Below are positions 21,254 through 33,393 of a stretch of 64,000 nt of DNA, piece by piece. Positions within the stretch are counted from its first letter, which is position 1. Every line of letters begins with the position of its first letter. The stretch spans positions 13,060,293-13,124,292 of the forward strand of contig NC_079514.1 in the NCBI RefSeq assembly GCF_000801105.2, written 5' to 3'. The translations under genes were made by a program, and so were the position numbers. Source of the stretch: Raphanus sativus. Taxonomy: Eukaryota > Streptophyta > Magnoliopsida > Brassicales > Brassicaceae. The notes below the pieces were generated by a model, which worked only from the letters and a program-made list of their open reading frames with translations, ran no database searches and was not told the origin of the DNA.

Positions 21254-24200
21254 ATGGAAGACATGGAAGCTATCTCAACTCCATCTCTGAGTATCACTCA
21301 GTGTGTTACTCTCAAACTCTCCTCCAAAAATTACCTCCTTTGGAAAACTCAGTTTGAATCTTTCTTGTCAAGTCTCTCGCTTCTAGGGTTCGTTGATGGA
21401 ACTTGCGTTCGTCCCACTCCCACTGTCACAGTCAGAATAGAGGGAGAAGAAACACAGCAAGTCAACCCAGAGTTCGCGAAATGGATGAGAAAGGACCAAC
21501 TGGTCATGGCGTGGTTGTTTGGTTCCCTTACTGAAGAGGCTCTCTGATCTGTTTACGGACTTCACTCTGCAGAAGAAGTGTGGTTTACGCTAGGCAAGAA
21601 GTACAATCGCGTGTCAGCAACGAGGAAACTGGATCTACAACGTAAGCTTCAAGGTATGTCAAAAGGACAAAAGTCAATGTCTGAGTATCTTGGTGAAGTT
21701 AAGAGCGTGTGTGACCAGTTAGACTCGATAGGCTGTACTTTGTCTGAACAAGAAAAGATTTATGGAGCTCTAGCTGGTCTTGGAAAGGAATATGAGTCTA
21801 TTTGTACTGTTATTGAACACTCTATGGACTCAGTTGCTGAGATGAACTTTGAGGATGTTGTTTTCAAGCTTGTAGCTTTCGATGACAAACTGAAAACATT
21901 CGATAATCCACCTGAAGCAACTCCTCATCTTGCTTTCCATGCTGGACGTGGATACTCTTCACGTGGTCGTGGAGGTTATAACAACAGAGGAGGATACAGA
22001 GGTCGAGGTTCCAACAATTACTCCACACGTGGTCGCGGTTTCAGTCAGCAGTTCTCAGGTTCCTCAAGCAACAGACCAACCTGTCAGATATGTGGTCGAT
22101 TTGGTCACTCAGCGGCTCGTTGCTACAACAGATTTGATCAAGACTTCGTCAGTCCAGACACAGTACACAGCGCTCTTACCACTATGAAGTTGTCCGACAA
22201 AGAACATCAGTCTGGTCAAGAATGGTATCCAGATTCAGCTGCATCTGCACACATCACCAACGATCCGAATCAGCTGACTTCCTCTGCTCCATATCTTGGA
22301 AATGATCAGGTTATTGTAGGAAATGGTGACTTCCTACCTATCACTCATGTTGGGTCCATAGCCTTGCACACGCAACAAGGTATTTTGCCTCTTCAAGATG
22401 TACTTGTTTGTCCATCGATTACTAAATCTTTACTGTCTGTTTCTAAACTCACAAGAGATTACCCATGTGAGTTCACATTTGATGCTACCTCTGTGTGTGT
22501 TAAGGACAAGGAAACAAGCAGGGTGATAGCACAAGGAAGCAGACATAAGGACCTTTACATGTTGAAGGAAGCGCGCTTTAGAGCCTTCTACTCTTCCAGA
22601 CAGCAGGCAACAAGTGATGGGGTTTGGCACCAAAGGCTGGGTCATCCCCACAAGGAAATCCTTCAACTTTTATCCAACCGTAGTTCCATAGTTATAAATA
22701 AAAGAGTCAGTCAATCGTTGTGTGATGCATGTCAGCTTGGGAAGAGTTGCAAACTTCCTTTTTTATCTTCAGAAACTGTGTCTAGCAAACCTTTGGAAAA
22801 GGTTCATTGTGATCTTTGGGGTCCAAGTCCTGTTGTGTCATCCCAAGGTTTCAAATATTATGTGATTTTTGTTGATGACTTCTCCAAATTCACTTGGTTT
22901 TATCCTCTCAAGCTTAAATCTGATTTCTACACTGTGTTCTTGCGTTTTCAAACTCTTGTTGAGACTCAGTTTCAGACTGCAATCAAGCAATTTCAATCCG
23001 ATGGGGGAGGAGAATTTATCAGTAATCAGTTTCTTCGGCACTTGGCATCTCGTGGCATCAAACATCTCCTGTCTTGTCCTCATACTCCTCAACAAAATGG
23101 GGTTTCAGAACGAAAACATAGATACATTACCGAGTTGGGGTTTGGCAATGCTCTATCATAGCAAAACACCACAATACTTGTGGGTGGAAGCTCTTTTTAC
23201 AGCAACATTTCTTGGTAACTTGCTCCCTTCCTCTATTTTGCCTGACAAAAAGAGCCCATTTGAGCAGTTGTTTGGTCAGGCTCCCGTGTATACATATTAA
23301 GAGTCTTTGGCTGCAAGTGTTTTCCTTATCTCAGACCCTACATGACAAACAAGTTGGATCCTAAAACATTACCTTGTGTGTTCCTTGGCTACAACGACAA
23401 GTACAAAGGTTACAGATGTTTGCATCCCCCAACCGGGAAAGTTTACATCAGTCGCCACGTTTTGTTTGATGAGCAGTCTTTTCCTTTTTCTGATATATAC
23501 AGTTCACATCATGGAGCTGGAGCTACACCACTACGTTCTGCTTGGTTAAAATCTTCAGTCGCTCAGGTTCCACAGTCTGCTGTTGAGGAACCGTCCTCTT
23601 ATGCACACAACGATGAAGATTTTCCTCCTCTCAGGCAGGTGCAACAAGTTGTTCAGCAGGATCAGGACCCGCACCATCTGCTGCAACCACCAAACAGAGA
23701 AGATAATCTTCATGAGGACACAAGTCAGTCCTCTGAAGTCTCTTCAGATGGAGAGTCTGATCCTGATGTTCCTGCTCCTCCCGCACCGGATCCTCCACAA
23801 CACTCCATGACTACTCGAGCTAAGTCTGGGATTCTTAAGCCAAATCCGAAGTATGCTCTCTTTACTGTCAAATCGAGCTACACACTGCCAAGAAGTCTTA
23901 AAGCTGCTTTGAACGATGAAGGTTGGAATGATGCAATGTCTGTTGAAGTGGGTAACATGCATGAAACTGGAACATGGGACTTGGTTCCTCCAGAAGAAGG
24001 TCAAAACCCAATAGGTTGTGGTTGGGTTCACAAGATAAAGCTTCATGCTGATGGAACTGTGTCTAAGCTTCGATCAAGACTCGTTGCTAGAGGAAATGAA
24101 CAAGAAGAGGGGGTTGACTTTCTAGAGACATTTAGTCCCGTGATTCGAACTGCTACAATCCGTGCCATTCTTCATGTAGCTGTGACTAAAGGTTGGAAGA

Positions 24201-25431
24201 TAAAACAGTTGGATGTGCAAAATGCCTTTCTCCATGGCGACTTAAAAGAGACAGTCTTCATGGTTCAGCCTCCTGGTTTTGAAGATAAAGAAAAACCAGA
24301 ATATGTTTGTCGCTTGAAGAAGGCTATTTACGGTCTCAAACAGGCTCCAAGAGCATGGTTTGATAAATTTTCAAACTTTCTTCTACGCTTTGGTTTTCAG
24401 TGCAACTTTCAGGATCCTTCATTCTTTGTGTATCATCAGGGTACTGATCTTATCTATCTTCTTTTATACGTTGATGATATGCTCCTCACTGGAAATAACT
24501 TTGCTCTCATTGACGAGTTGCTTCACAACCTGAACTCTGCGTTCCGTATGAAGGATATGGGTGAAGTGCATTACTTCCTTGGCATTCAAGTCCATCACAC
24601 TGACAGTGGATTGTTTATGAATCAGTCGAAATATGCTCACGAGTTATTAGAAGTTGCTGGTATGATTGATTGTGCTCCTGTCGCAACTCCATTACCACAG
24701 AAGCTTGATCATCTTCCTGGTCAGGACGAGTTCTTCTCAGATCCATCATATTTTCGAAGCCTTGCTGGGAAGCTTCAATATCTTACGCTTACCAGACCTG
24801 ATCTCCAGTCCTCAGTGAACTTCATTTGTCAAAAGATGCACCAGCCAAGTGTGTCTGACTTTCTTCTTCTTAAGCGTATACTGCGCTATGTCAAAGGCAC
24901 CTCTGAGATGGGTATTACTATCAACAGAGGCTCAGACTCTACTCTTCTATGCTATAGTGACAGTGACTGGGCCGGATGTAGAGACACAAGACGTTCAACA
25001 GGTGGCTTCTGCACGTTTCTTGGCTCAAATATTATTTCTTGGTCAGCTAAGCGACATGAAACTGTATCAAAGTCCTCGACAGAGGCTGAGTACATGACCA
25101 TGTCTCTTGCTGCTTCTGAAGTCGCCTGGTTACAGAACTTACTGAAGACAATGGGCTTGACACAGCAACAACTTCCTCTCATGCTGTGTGACAACTTATC
25201 AGCCGTTTGCTTAACTGCGAATCCCCGGTTTCATAAACATACTAAGCATTTTGAAGTTGATTTTCACTACGTTCGCGAGCGTGTTGCTATGAAGATGCTG
25301 GAGGTCAAACATGTTCCCGCTGCACTTCAAATCGCCGACGTGTTCACCAAGCCCCTTGGCAAAGACAGTTTCTGTAAGCTTCGTTTCAAACTCAGCGTGT
25401 CACTTCTTCCTCTGCTGAGTTTGAGGGGGAG
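21254..25431 (+). pseudogene. Copia gag-pol polyprotein, three breaks
   Basis: The frame opens at 21254 ('MEDMEAISTPSLSITQ', UBN2-type gag). A TGA interrupts it at 21545. It continues in the same frame with the zinc knuckle CQICGRFGHSAARC (about 22082-22123), protease DSAASAHIT (about 22230), the integrase zinc region ('WHQRLGHP', 'CDACQLGKSC') and the integrase core ('QSDGGGEF', 'QNGVSERKHR'). A one-base gain near 23137 and a one-base loss near 23300 shift the frame. The rest is open: reverse transcriptase with YVDDMLLTG (about 24467) and RNase H with 'DSDWAGCRDTRRSTGG' and 'KSSTEAEY' (about 25070). The open frame runs on into the 3' LTR to 25636. With a stop and two frameshifts the element cannot move by itself. 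Confidence 0.93.
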
Positions 25432-25762
25432 TGTTAGCAATATGGGCCTCAAAATACAAAAGTGCAAGGCCCAGAGTAAAGAAACAAGTATCAAGCCCAA
25501 GGATGAGTCTTCAACGGTCAAAACGCCTATATTCGATGCAAAGCAAAAGAGAGCTCTGTGTACGGGTTTGACAGCTCACGAGATTAAGACGTTCAACAAC
25601 TTTGAATGTTTGGCTGAGTGTGGAGTCATGTGCTGACAAAGGGAACTAGGTTAAATCTTTTTAGTATAAAAGGAACTGAGGTTGTAACATTGGCCACAAG
25701 TTGAATAAGAATAAAAGTTCAAAGTTTTAACTTCTCTTTAAGCAAATCTTCTCTGTTTCACA
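25432..25762 (+). repeat. Copia 3' LTR
   Basis: 331 bp, starting TGTTAGCAATATGGG and ending TTTCACA, preceded by the polypurine tract. It differs from the 5' LTR by about 13 transitions and no transversion or indel that I could see, about 4 per cent. Confidence 0.93.
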
Positions 25763-25978
25763 GTTTGTTGGAATAAACCACGTGTTTTAAGCTATCTTAA
25801 CCTTGTTTACTTATCTTTTGGTATTTGGTACTTTTTGCACCTATCTTAAGCAGCTGGGTTAGGGTTCTTAATTTCTTCAGTTAGTGGGCATTGAAGACGA
25901 TTTGCAAAGTTGGTTTTCACTCTCAGCATTGAATCTCGTCGAGTAGGGCTTTAAAGTTACTTCAGTATATCTGTAGCT

Positions 25979-26700
25979 ATGGATCGTGCCTTGATGGCTC
26001 TATCCTAGAAGAAGAAGACACACCTTTCGACATGCCAAACTTACCAGGGCTCCAGTTCGATCGAGAAAAATAATTTAAGTCTAAGACTCTAAGGTCTCAA
26101 CCCTTAATGTCAACCGATGTCTAGCTTGATTCTCAACATGTCAAGAGAAAAAGGCAGAAAGAAGAAAAAAACGGAGGAGTGGTTTTATCTCAGGAAAAGA
26201 TTTAGTTCGTTTTTGACAATGAGCATGATATATTGGAAGTCTTAGGTAAAGAAGTACAGACGTTCAACTAGTGAGCGTTGGTCCTTGAAAGATGGGTGAA
26301 AAAACCACCTGATGATTATCTACATGAGGTCATTCCTCCATGAATGCAAATCAGCAAGATTCCGGTAAATTATTAATTACACGTTGGAAGCCATCACGGC
26401 ATTGGACGATCTGGTGACTCCAGTTCGTGAGGTCTGTTTTGATCCGTTCAATCCTCAGACACTAGACTACCTAAGGGTAAAAGTCAGGTTTGATATCGCA
26501 AAACCGCTGAGGATGTCAAAAGTTGTTAACCTGCTTGGGGTATAAATCGACGACGGTTCACTATAATTATGAAAAGATACAAAGAGGTGTTTCTCATCAT
26601 ATCAGAGGTTGAACCATGAACAAAAGATGTGTCTTCTTCTGATAAGGAAAAGACAAGATGAGGTTGCAGCTAGAAGGAAGAAAGTGACTGACGATTGCTA
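25979..26700 (+). pseudogene. DUF4283 / CCHC zinc-knuckle retroelement gene relic
   Basis: Starting at the ATG at 25979, broken frames give 'MDRALMALS', 'EEEDTPFDMPNLP', 'EHDILEVLGKEVQTFN', 'LERWVKKPPDDYLH', 'DPFNPQTLDYLRVKVRF' and 'RLNHEQKMC'. These are successive parts of the DUF4283 plus zf-CCHC_4 proteins that are abundant in Brassicaceae and are usually linked to non-LTR (LINE-type) retroelements. Several frameshifts and stops (a one-base loss after 'MALS' is the first) make it non-functional. The copia element at 20635 appears to have landed in its 5' leader. No reverse transcriptase follows. Confidence 0.75.
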
Positions 26701-27024
26701 TCCAATGTTGGTTTCTCTCATTCTTATGTGGCTCATGGAGAAACCTTTTCGTTTGTGAATTTATTTAATAGTGAAAGAGGCAGCTCTGTTCAGTAGATTT
26801 GAATACTAATGAGTGTGGTTGATTTCAGTTGTTGTATTGTCATTAGCAGGTCCTGCCAAGAAGTTAGTTTAGGTGAAACGTTTTTCATTTCTATCAGTAT
26901 AATCAGATCTCTGAGCAAAGAAAAGAGAGTTCGGTTCACACTGGATGACATATTGTATATAAGTTTTGATATTTTAATCAGTACACAAATGGTGAACATT
27001 ATTAATTAAAGGGGATGCAAAAAA

Positions 27025-27305
27025 AAAAGATCTCATTCAAGGTGATAGAAGACGGTGTGACAAAAATTTCAGTCATGAACACAATCTAAAGCTCAAAGAA
27101 GATGACTATGTCTATGATGAAAGCAATCAATGGTCAGGAGTCAGAATATCCTCATCCATCCTACATATGTACACACGAATGTGACTTCATTTTGCATGAA
27201 ATTTGTGATGATCTTCATATACAAAGAAAAGTTCATCCCTCACACCCTCACCAATTAACTATATACTATGACCGGCGCACGCGGATATTTATATTCAATT
27301 TTTAA
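27025..27305 (+). pseudogene. DC1-domain (Cys/His-rich) fragment
   Basis: Two frames give pieces of a DC1 domain: 'SHEHNLKLKEDDYVYDES' (about 27059-27130) and then, after a frame change, 'YICTHECDFILHEICDDL' and 'VHPSHPHQLT' (about 27160-27260). The spaced C-x2-C-like and H-x-x-C residues and the HP.HPH ending are typical of the plant DC1 (C1-like zinc) family. Only about one and a half domains remain, against several in functional proteins, so this is a relic. Nothing else of the gene is recognised on either side. Confidence 0.7.
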
Positions 27306-29142
27306 TTTCTATTTGTACAAAACATTATATTTTTATTACAGAGTTGTTGTAATATAATCAGTGTTTTAAAATTCGATTCAGATCTGAAGTTAAACTGGTA
27401 AATCTGATTACCTATATGTACTCTGGTTTGAGTTTTAGAAAAAGCTATTATATAAAAACTTGATAAAACAGTTAAAATATGAAGACCCTATATGTATTCC
27501 GGTTTGAGTTTTAGAAAAAACCATTATATAAAAAGTTGATAGAACCGTTAAAATCTGAAATCCGACTATCTGTTCAACTACTAGTTGACCTAGTAAATAA
27601 CTTATACTTATTTTTTCTTTAGATTTTTTAATTATGTTATTTAATTTTTGATCTACAAGGCAAGGGAAAAAACTAATTTGGAAACAAATTAGGTGATTCA
27701 ATAATAGTCAATAGATAATATTACAATTGTTTCGATATTTTAGTTTCTATATTTTATTGATATAATAAAGATTCTGGTTTTTTATGTACGTATGGACTAA
27801 AATGATATTATAGTCTGAACTTTGAATTTATTGATTTTGTTCCTTTAGAAAGGCTAAAAAGTCATTATCACATTTTTAAGGTAAAATCAGATTAAGAAAA
27901 TACATTAATAAACAGAAAACAACAATATTAAAAATATTATTAATGAAAACACATTAATCTAACTGGAAAAACACGAATTTAAATAAATACTTTATTTAAT
28001 TGTCAGTAGCATCTAAATGTAAATAAGTGTGAAAACTAATGGTATTTTTAATTGGATACTTCTTTTTTAGTAATAGAATACTACTCAGGACGTTATTTAT
28101 TGTATGTGTTGCCAACAAATCTTCAATGGTTTCACATACATGCGTGAAGGTTTTATAACTGATGTACGATGAGGTATATATCCAAGAAAGTCATCCTCAT
28201 GATATGGAAACAATAGTATTTTGAAGTGATCAGACTTTTCTTCTTTCTTTCTTTTTCAGGTGATCGGACTTCAGCCAAACAATAGTAAAATATTCATGTT
28301 TTGGACTCCATATTGAAATATATTAAAATAATTAGGCCCATTTGTCACCTCAAATTTTAGTGGCCTTGTTCTTATACATCATTCTATTCCGTCAAATACA
28401 TATTTCCTTGAACAATATGTGACTTTGATAATCAATATTTCATTTGATAACAGGCAATGGTGGTTTGTGTGACTGTGTCAGTTACCGCAGTAGCCTTCCC
28501 AGTAGACGACTATTTTGCAAGCGCCAAGCGCAGGGCTATATAATGAAGGGAAATTAGGCTGTAGCCAAGAAAAAAAAAACATAATTTATGAGATAGTTAA
28601 TTTACCTAATATAGCGATACACAATGTGTCTTTTGTATAATATTGTCATTCTACCCTTTTATTTTACCGGTAAAACCTATAAAATAATTATAATCTAAAT
28701 TAATAACTAATGATTCTAAAAGAAAGACGTGGTCCATCGTCACCTCCGTTAGATTAATCAATTTTTCTTCTTTCTCACTGGTTGCAAGTAAGCACTTTAC
28801 TACTCTTCTGAAATTGTCAGCCAGACGACGGTGTTACAGTTACAGCGGACAATAGTGTGAATCTGTATCTATTCAATTTCGATCGTTGATTCATCTCACA
28901 TCTCTCAATTACGGTACATTTTTAATTTTACCTTCAATTCTCTTCATCTAATGTTGTCTTATTTTTCATTTGCGATATAGTCAAAACTAAGGTAATCTTT
29001 TGGTAAATCTATGGCCTCGTTGCCGTATCTGGTTTTTAGGGACGAAGTTCGCCATCCTATTCCTCTGTTTTGTTTTTTTTCTAAAATCAACATTTGTTCT
29101 GTTCCATATAGATAAATTCTATACTATCTGAACCTGTGTTAT
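27306..29142. other. Intergenic, with a small tandem duplication
   Basis: No gene is recognised. About 27413-27485 and 27487-27560 are near-identical tandem copies starting 'cctatatgta(c/t)tc(t/c)ggtttgag'. A CAGTGTTTTAAAA start near 27358 resembles the end of the hAT-like element at 42235 and may mark another truncated member. About 28780-29100 looks like untranslated leader or promoter sequence of a gene now interrupted by the CACTA element, but no product can be named. Confidence 0.45.
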
Positions 29143-29582
29143 CACTACAAGAAATATGTACATTCTTAGCTCACGATAAATGCTATCGTAGACCTTTAAT
29201 AGCGTTTTTTCATATGCTATGTCATCGGCAGCCATCATAGATACCCCATGTACGATAGCTTTTTTTTTAACGCTATATAATATGCAGATACGATGGCAAT
29301 AAATAAACGATATGAATAACTTAACTATAGCGTTCTTCTCTTGTTACAAATTGATTGATATTTCATATTTCATGCTATGATAGGTGTTTCTACAATAATT
29401 ATAATTCAAATAAAATAATTAAAAATAAATCAAAATTTGATTTATAATTAAAATAAAAATAATTTTATTTATAAATTAAAATCAGTTTACAACCAAATTC
29501 CAGTTTACCAAACTAAAACCAGAAAAGAACCTAAACTAAACGATAAACTTAACTAAACCAAAAATCTAAACTTAATCCTCTT

Positions 29583-30165
29583 GCCGTCAAGAGTCTACTC
29601 ATCACGCTTCACAAGTATCTTCATTGGCTCCGTCATAAAATTTGATGTCATCTCCAAAATCTCGTGAGGAAGAGTTGCAGAAACCAAGCAAACCTATACA
29701 CACAAGGAATAAAGTTAAATAGATGACAAGAGAAACCTGATAAAGAAAGTTGCTCATGTCAATTCAAGCTCTACCATAATCTTATTACAGAGCATCACAG
29801 AATAAATTAAGAACCCAAAGAAATTTACTAAAAATCTGCAGGCAGGTAGAGATTGTGAGAAATATTGAGCAGTGGACAACTACAGATTATCACAAACGAG
29901 TACAAATTTCAAGGACCTTACAAGCTTCCAAATCAACTTAAGATAACAATGCTGAAAATATGAGACACCTGATAACACCTACAAAAAATCAAATAGAGTA
30001 TATAAAGATTACCTTTCGTTTAGTGTTGCAGAAGATAACAGCTCGAGTGCGTGTCATAAATATCACAGTGTATCAAATTTCCACTCTTTCTTCTCAACAG
30101 CAAGGCAACTGGTCCACTTGTGCACATGCTTCCAAGGCTCGGATAATTTCCAAGACCTGCATATA
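29583..30165 (-). pseudogene. Captured eIF4A-III DEAD-box helicase fragments, exon order swapped
   Basis: Two minus-strand pieces match eIF4A-III, the exon-junction-complex helicase. At 29690-29583 '[20 protein letters not shown]' and '[11 protein letters not shown]', a stop, then 'TLDG' are read; this includes helicase motif III (SAT). At about 30105-30010 'AVEKKEWKFDTL' and 'RAVIFCNTKRK' (motif IV region) are read, with frameshifts between them. In a real gene the SAT exon precedes the VIFCNT exon, but along the minus strand here the order is reversed. The two pieces are neighbours in the parent protein, so the copy has been permuted. Splice signals remain at several edges, showing capture of genomic DNA rather than cDNA. 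A stop codon and indels rule out function. Confidence 0.8.
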
Positions 30166-30299
30166 TGACCAGTACTCAGTTCAACTTATAAAAGAAAAAA
30201 AAAACAGAAAGTCCCTTAGGGTCTGTTGTCTGAACTGAAGCTCTTTGGTTAAGTTAAAACTCAGAGAGCACAGAGAATCTTCAGAAGGACTTAAAACCT

Positions 30300-30730
30300 T
30301 ATCGGCAGCATAGTTAGTCGATCCATGATCATCTCTGATCCAATTGTCCTCGGCTTCCTGTTTATAGATTCAAACAAAGCTTCAACGTACACCAGTACTT
30401 ATAGGATCTAAAGCAGAGTTTTCCCTAACCTGTTACACGTTTCTCCAGCACTGAATTTGAAGATAACTTCTCAAGTCTCCTCCTTTACAAACAGGAAGCT
30501 CATCTCTCTTTTTCATAAAATCCTCGACATGTAAGAAACAGACAATAATAGATTCATTCCCAAACACTAATGGTTCTTAACACTTAATCTCAAAGTCATA
30601 CCTTGAAGATTAAGCTCTTCCCGATGATTAGCTGCATACTCCTACTTGGTTAGCGCAGGGGACGAGACGGAGAAGCTCCTCGGTGGTGCCGGATTTGCTG
30701 AAGAGGACGAGAAATGTTGCTGGAGGCACT
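30300..30730 (-). pseudogene. Captured arabinose-5-phosphate isomerase (KdsD/SETH3-like) fragment
   Basis: Minus-strand pieces in native order match plant D-arabinose-5-phosphate isomerase (KdsD; SETH3 in Arabidopsis), which has a SIS domain and two CBS domains and supplies the Kdo/RG-II precursor. Seen are 'LVLFSKSGTTEELLRLVPCA' (SIS, about 30715-30655), 'EYAANH' followed after a deletion by 'GKSLIFK' (about 30640-30603), 'DFMKKRDELPVCKGGDLR' (CBS, about 30530-30470), 'FKFSAGETCNR' in a shifted frame, and 'KPRTIGSEM' (about 30355-30325). Intron-like gaps with GT/AG edges separate them. Large parts are missing and several frame changes occur, so it is not functional as an enzyme. Confidence 0.82.
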
Positions 30731-31010
30731 AGGGTTTCGACAGCTTCGCCGGTACCTGTACTGGTTACCAACTCCCGGAATCTGCACAACAACACAATTA
30801 AACGAGAACTCTGTAATTTTGTGGCTCGTAGGTCTAACGGCGGGCTCTTTCCGTTACAAGGCGACGGGGAAACAGTCACAACTCAGAAGCCTCTAGCCAG
30901 TCACTGGTGCCTGGGTTCGTCTTTCTGTTGGAGGAAAAGATCTCAGTGGCATCGGATCTGCATCTGGTTGCGGTGAGGCCTCGGTTGCGGTGGCTAGGGT
31001 TAGGAGTCAA
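30731..31010. other. GC-richer interior of Pack-CACTA, origin unknown
   Basis: This part is clearly less AT-rich than its surroundings and is open on the plus strand from 30683 to 30976 and on the minus strand over 30628-30879. I cannot match either translation to a known protein beyond the SIS piece. It may be a third captured fragment or the 5' part of the isomerase gene. Confidence 0.35.
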
Positions 31011-31335
31011 ACTCACCTGGAAGAGAGAGTATTAGTGGTATTTTTTTTAATAGGGTTTGTGTTTCTACAGAGCGTGAGACTTTTTTTTTTTAGTCTCACA
31101 ATATTTTTTTTTTCTAACTTAAATATCCCAAAATGTTTTCTATTTAGCGCTTGTCTAATTTTCATTCAAGTTTTGGCGAAATTAGTTCCCGCTTACTGAT
31201 ATCATAGCATTTACTCTATCATAGCGTTTATCTAATGCTGTTGTAGAATTCAAAAATTTCAAACTTTTCTATGATAGCAGTTCAGTAAAACGAGCTATAG
31301 TATTGTGCTATGAATGTAGACTTTTTTTTGTAGTG

Positions 31336-33393
31336 TATTTAGGATGGAAAATCTTAGTTTTAGATACTAATAACGTGTTGTTTCATTCCTCTGTTCCATT
31401 TCGTGACGATCTTGGAGAAAGTTTTTATAGAGTGGGTTGAAAGACAAGCAAGATGATACTGTCGAAAACATGGTTGCACTAATTGGTGATGATTATCTAT
31501 TTAAGCACAACACATGAAATGGTGGAATTAAAGCAGATGATGTTAAGGTTAAGAAGGACCCAAGTGGCGGCAGACTCAAGTGAAGGTCATGTACCTTGTG
31601 AATTGGATAGGCAAGATGGTCAGAAAGGTGGATAGACTGGCATTCACTTCTGTGAGACGAGAAGCCAATAATAGTATAATCGTGTCTATGTAAAGTACAT
31701 TTAACCGTTTATATTCTATTTGATTCACATAAAATGGAAATACATCTTATTTGCATTCATGTTTTACAATAGACAGTTTAATATCACTTTAACTTCTGAA
31801 TTCATACTACTATTTAATATTTGGATTAGGGTTTATATTTTCATTTAAGATTTAGTAATTATTGGATTATGTTTAGTTTCTGAAAATTTGGGATTAAAAT
31901 TGGGGAAATCATTAACTAATATCATTTAATTTTAGACAATTCAAAAGTTGAGAAATTAGTGAGATGCTCTTTTGATTGCAGCTACATTTTTCCTGGTTCT
32001 ATTCTACCGTACATGGAATGGAACTGCAATTTTTTGTAATTTGAGTTCTATATTATACAGTTTACTATCACATAATGTAGATTACTAAGTAATACTAGTA
32101 TTCTTATTTTCATATCTGATATTTGGATTTGGGTTTATATTTCCATATAGGGTTTAGTGATTAATTGATATAGTTTAGTTTATATAAGTTTGGGATTGTT
32201 ATTTGTGAAGCAGGTAAATCATGATCTATATTATTTGTTATATATAATAGCAATACTATTTGATACGTAGAATAGTAATGTCTGTAATTTTATTCATCGT
32301 TACATCATACGTGTTAAATATGGGTGGGACACACGCTATGTTGTTATGTAATTGTTTAGAGCCACAGAAAAAAGAACGACGTCATTTACTCTCTCATTTG
32401 TGACTGGAAACTTGTTAAAGGTAAAGACAAAACCGGACAATTTAAAACTTAAATGTCAAACATTGCATTATGTCAAAATCAATGTTACTTACTTAATTTG
32501 TTCAAAATATGGCTATTACACAAATAAGCCCTATAATGAATGCACTGGGAAAAAAAAATGGGCCCGAGGACGACAAGAGCCCTCGTCCAGTTGTTAACTT
32601 GTTGCCTAGCGTTCACGTGCGTCCATGTGAGGTCTTTTGTCAACAATTGATTAATGTTAATATCCATTCAACATAATTAATTTAATGGAATTTAGACATT
32701 ACAGTAATAGTTCTAGAAAGGGAGGAGAGTATAGTTTTCGATCTAATATAGTGCCATTAAAATTTTATCAACGCTGGTTCAATGCACCAGACACCTCGAA
32801 TACTTAGGAGTTAGGAGGATATGTTTCATGATAGAAAATGTTATCTGCAGATCGAGGTTTGAAACAAATAATTTGTGCAAATGGATAACCCTTGTCGCAT
32901 CTATATCTATATAAAAAAATGTTCCATCCCTCACAGCCCTCCACGTCATCGCCAGGCTGGAAAGTCGCGTACTGTAGGGTTGACACGTCGATACGCACCG
33001 TTTTATTATAGTTATAGGTGCTGCGTGATGGGCTTCTCAATCTGATATGTTTATGGGCCTTGGTGTTGTGCTGTAAACGATTTCGGCCCTAGATAACATC
33101 ATCGTCTATGTCACCCTAATATGCTTTAGACGAAACCGATGTCGCGCAACTCTCTTCTCCGATGACGATTCAGATTTCGACACCATAACGCTCTGAGTAA
33201 AAATTCTGTATTGAATCCCTTCAGTCACTCATCCACTACGTGGCCTTCAATTCTCTTATTCGATCTTAGGACGGTAGTGTCACAGTATAAATAGGTGTGC
33301 GATTTCTTCTTTCCAACTCATCCTCTCTTCGATTCTCACTCATTCATGGCGGCGAGTGAATGAGTGACGAGGGTTCATCGGAGACGATGGCGG
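31336..33393. other. Intergenic; possible coding relic near 31.46 kb
   Basis: About 31452-31590 reads 'DDTVENMVALIGDDYLFKHN', a stop, then 'GGIKADDVKVKKDPSGGRLK' on the plus strand. This looks like decayed coding sequence, but I do not recognise the family. The rest is AT-rich. About 33100-33390 is the presumed promoter and leader of the TraB relic. Nothing else is supported. Confidence 0.4.

Larger units (their letters stand above)
20635..25762 (+). mobile_element. Ty1/copia LTR retrotransposon, 5.1 kb
   Basis: A complete but inactivated element. The 331-bp LTRs (20635-20965 and 25432-25762) begin TGTTA; the 3' copy ends in CA and the 5' copy in TA. They are flanked by the 5-bp duplication GTTTG (20630-20634, 25763-25767). 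A primer-binding site TGGTATCAGAGC (initiator tRNA-Met type) starts directly after the 5' LTR at 20966. A polypurine tract (TTGAGGGGGAG, about 25421-25431) abuts the 3' LTR. Domain order gag, protease, integrase, reverse transcriptase, RNase H identifies Ty1/copia. By eye the LTRs differ at about 13 sites, all transitions. The leader between the primer site and gag contains a foreign TRIM-like block (separate entry). Confidence 0.95.
29143..31335. mobile_element. CACTA element carrying captured gene fragments (Pack-CACTA), 2193 bp
   Basis: The element starts CACTACAAGAAATATG and ends TTTTTTTTGTAGTG, with the 3-bp target-site duplication TAT on both sides (29140-29142, 31336-31338). Sub-terminal repeats of the type 'tgctatcgta' / 'ctatgatagc' lie within about 200 bp of each end. 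The interior holds exon and intron pieces of two unrelated host genes, both on the minus strand (separate entries). No transposase is present, so it would depend on an autonomous relative. It differs from the CACTA at 10404 in its sub-terminal motif and so belongs to a different family. Confidence 0.9.

Noticed and set aside
30683..30976. Plus-strand open frame of 97 codons in the Pack-CACTA element
   Set aside because: It is antisense to the captured isomerase fragment for part of its length and matches nothing I know; kept only as an unassigned GC-rich segment.
32804..33040. Minus-strand open frame of 78 codons upstream of the TraB relic
   Set aside because: No family resemblance and no upstream exon; it overlaps probable promoter sequence.
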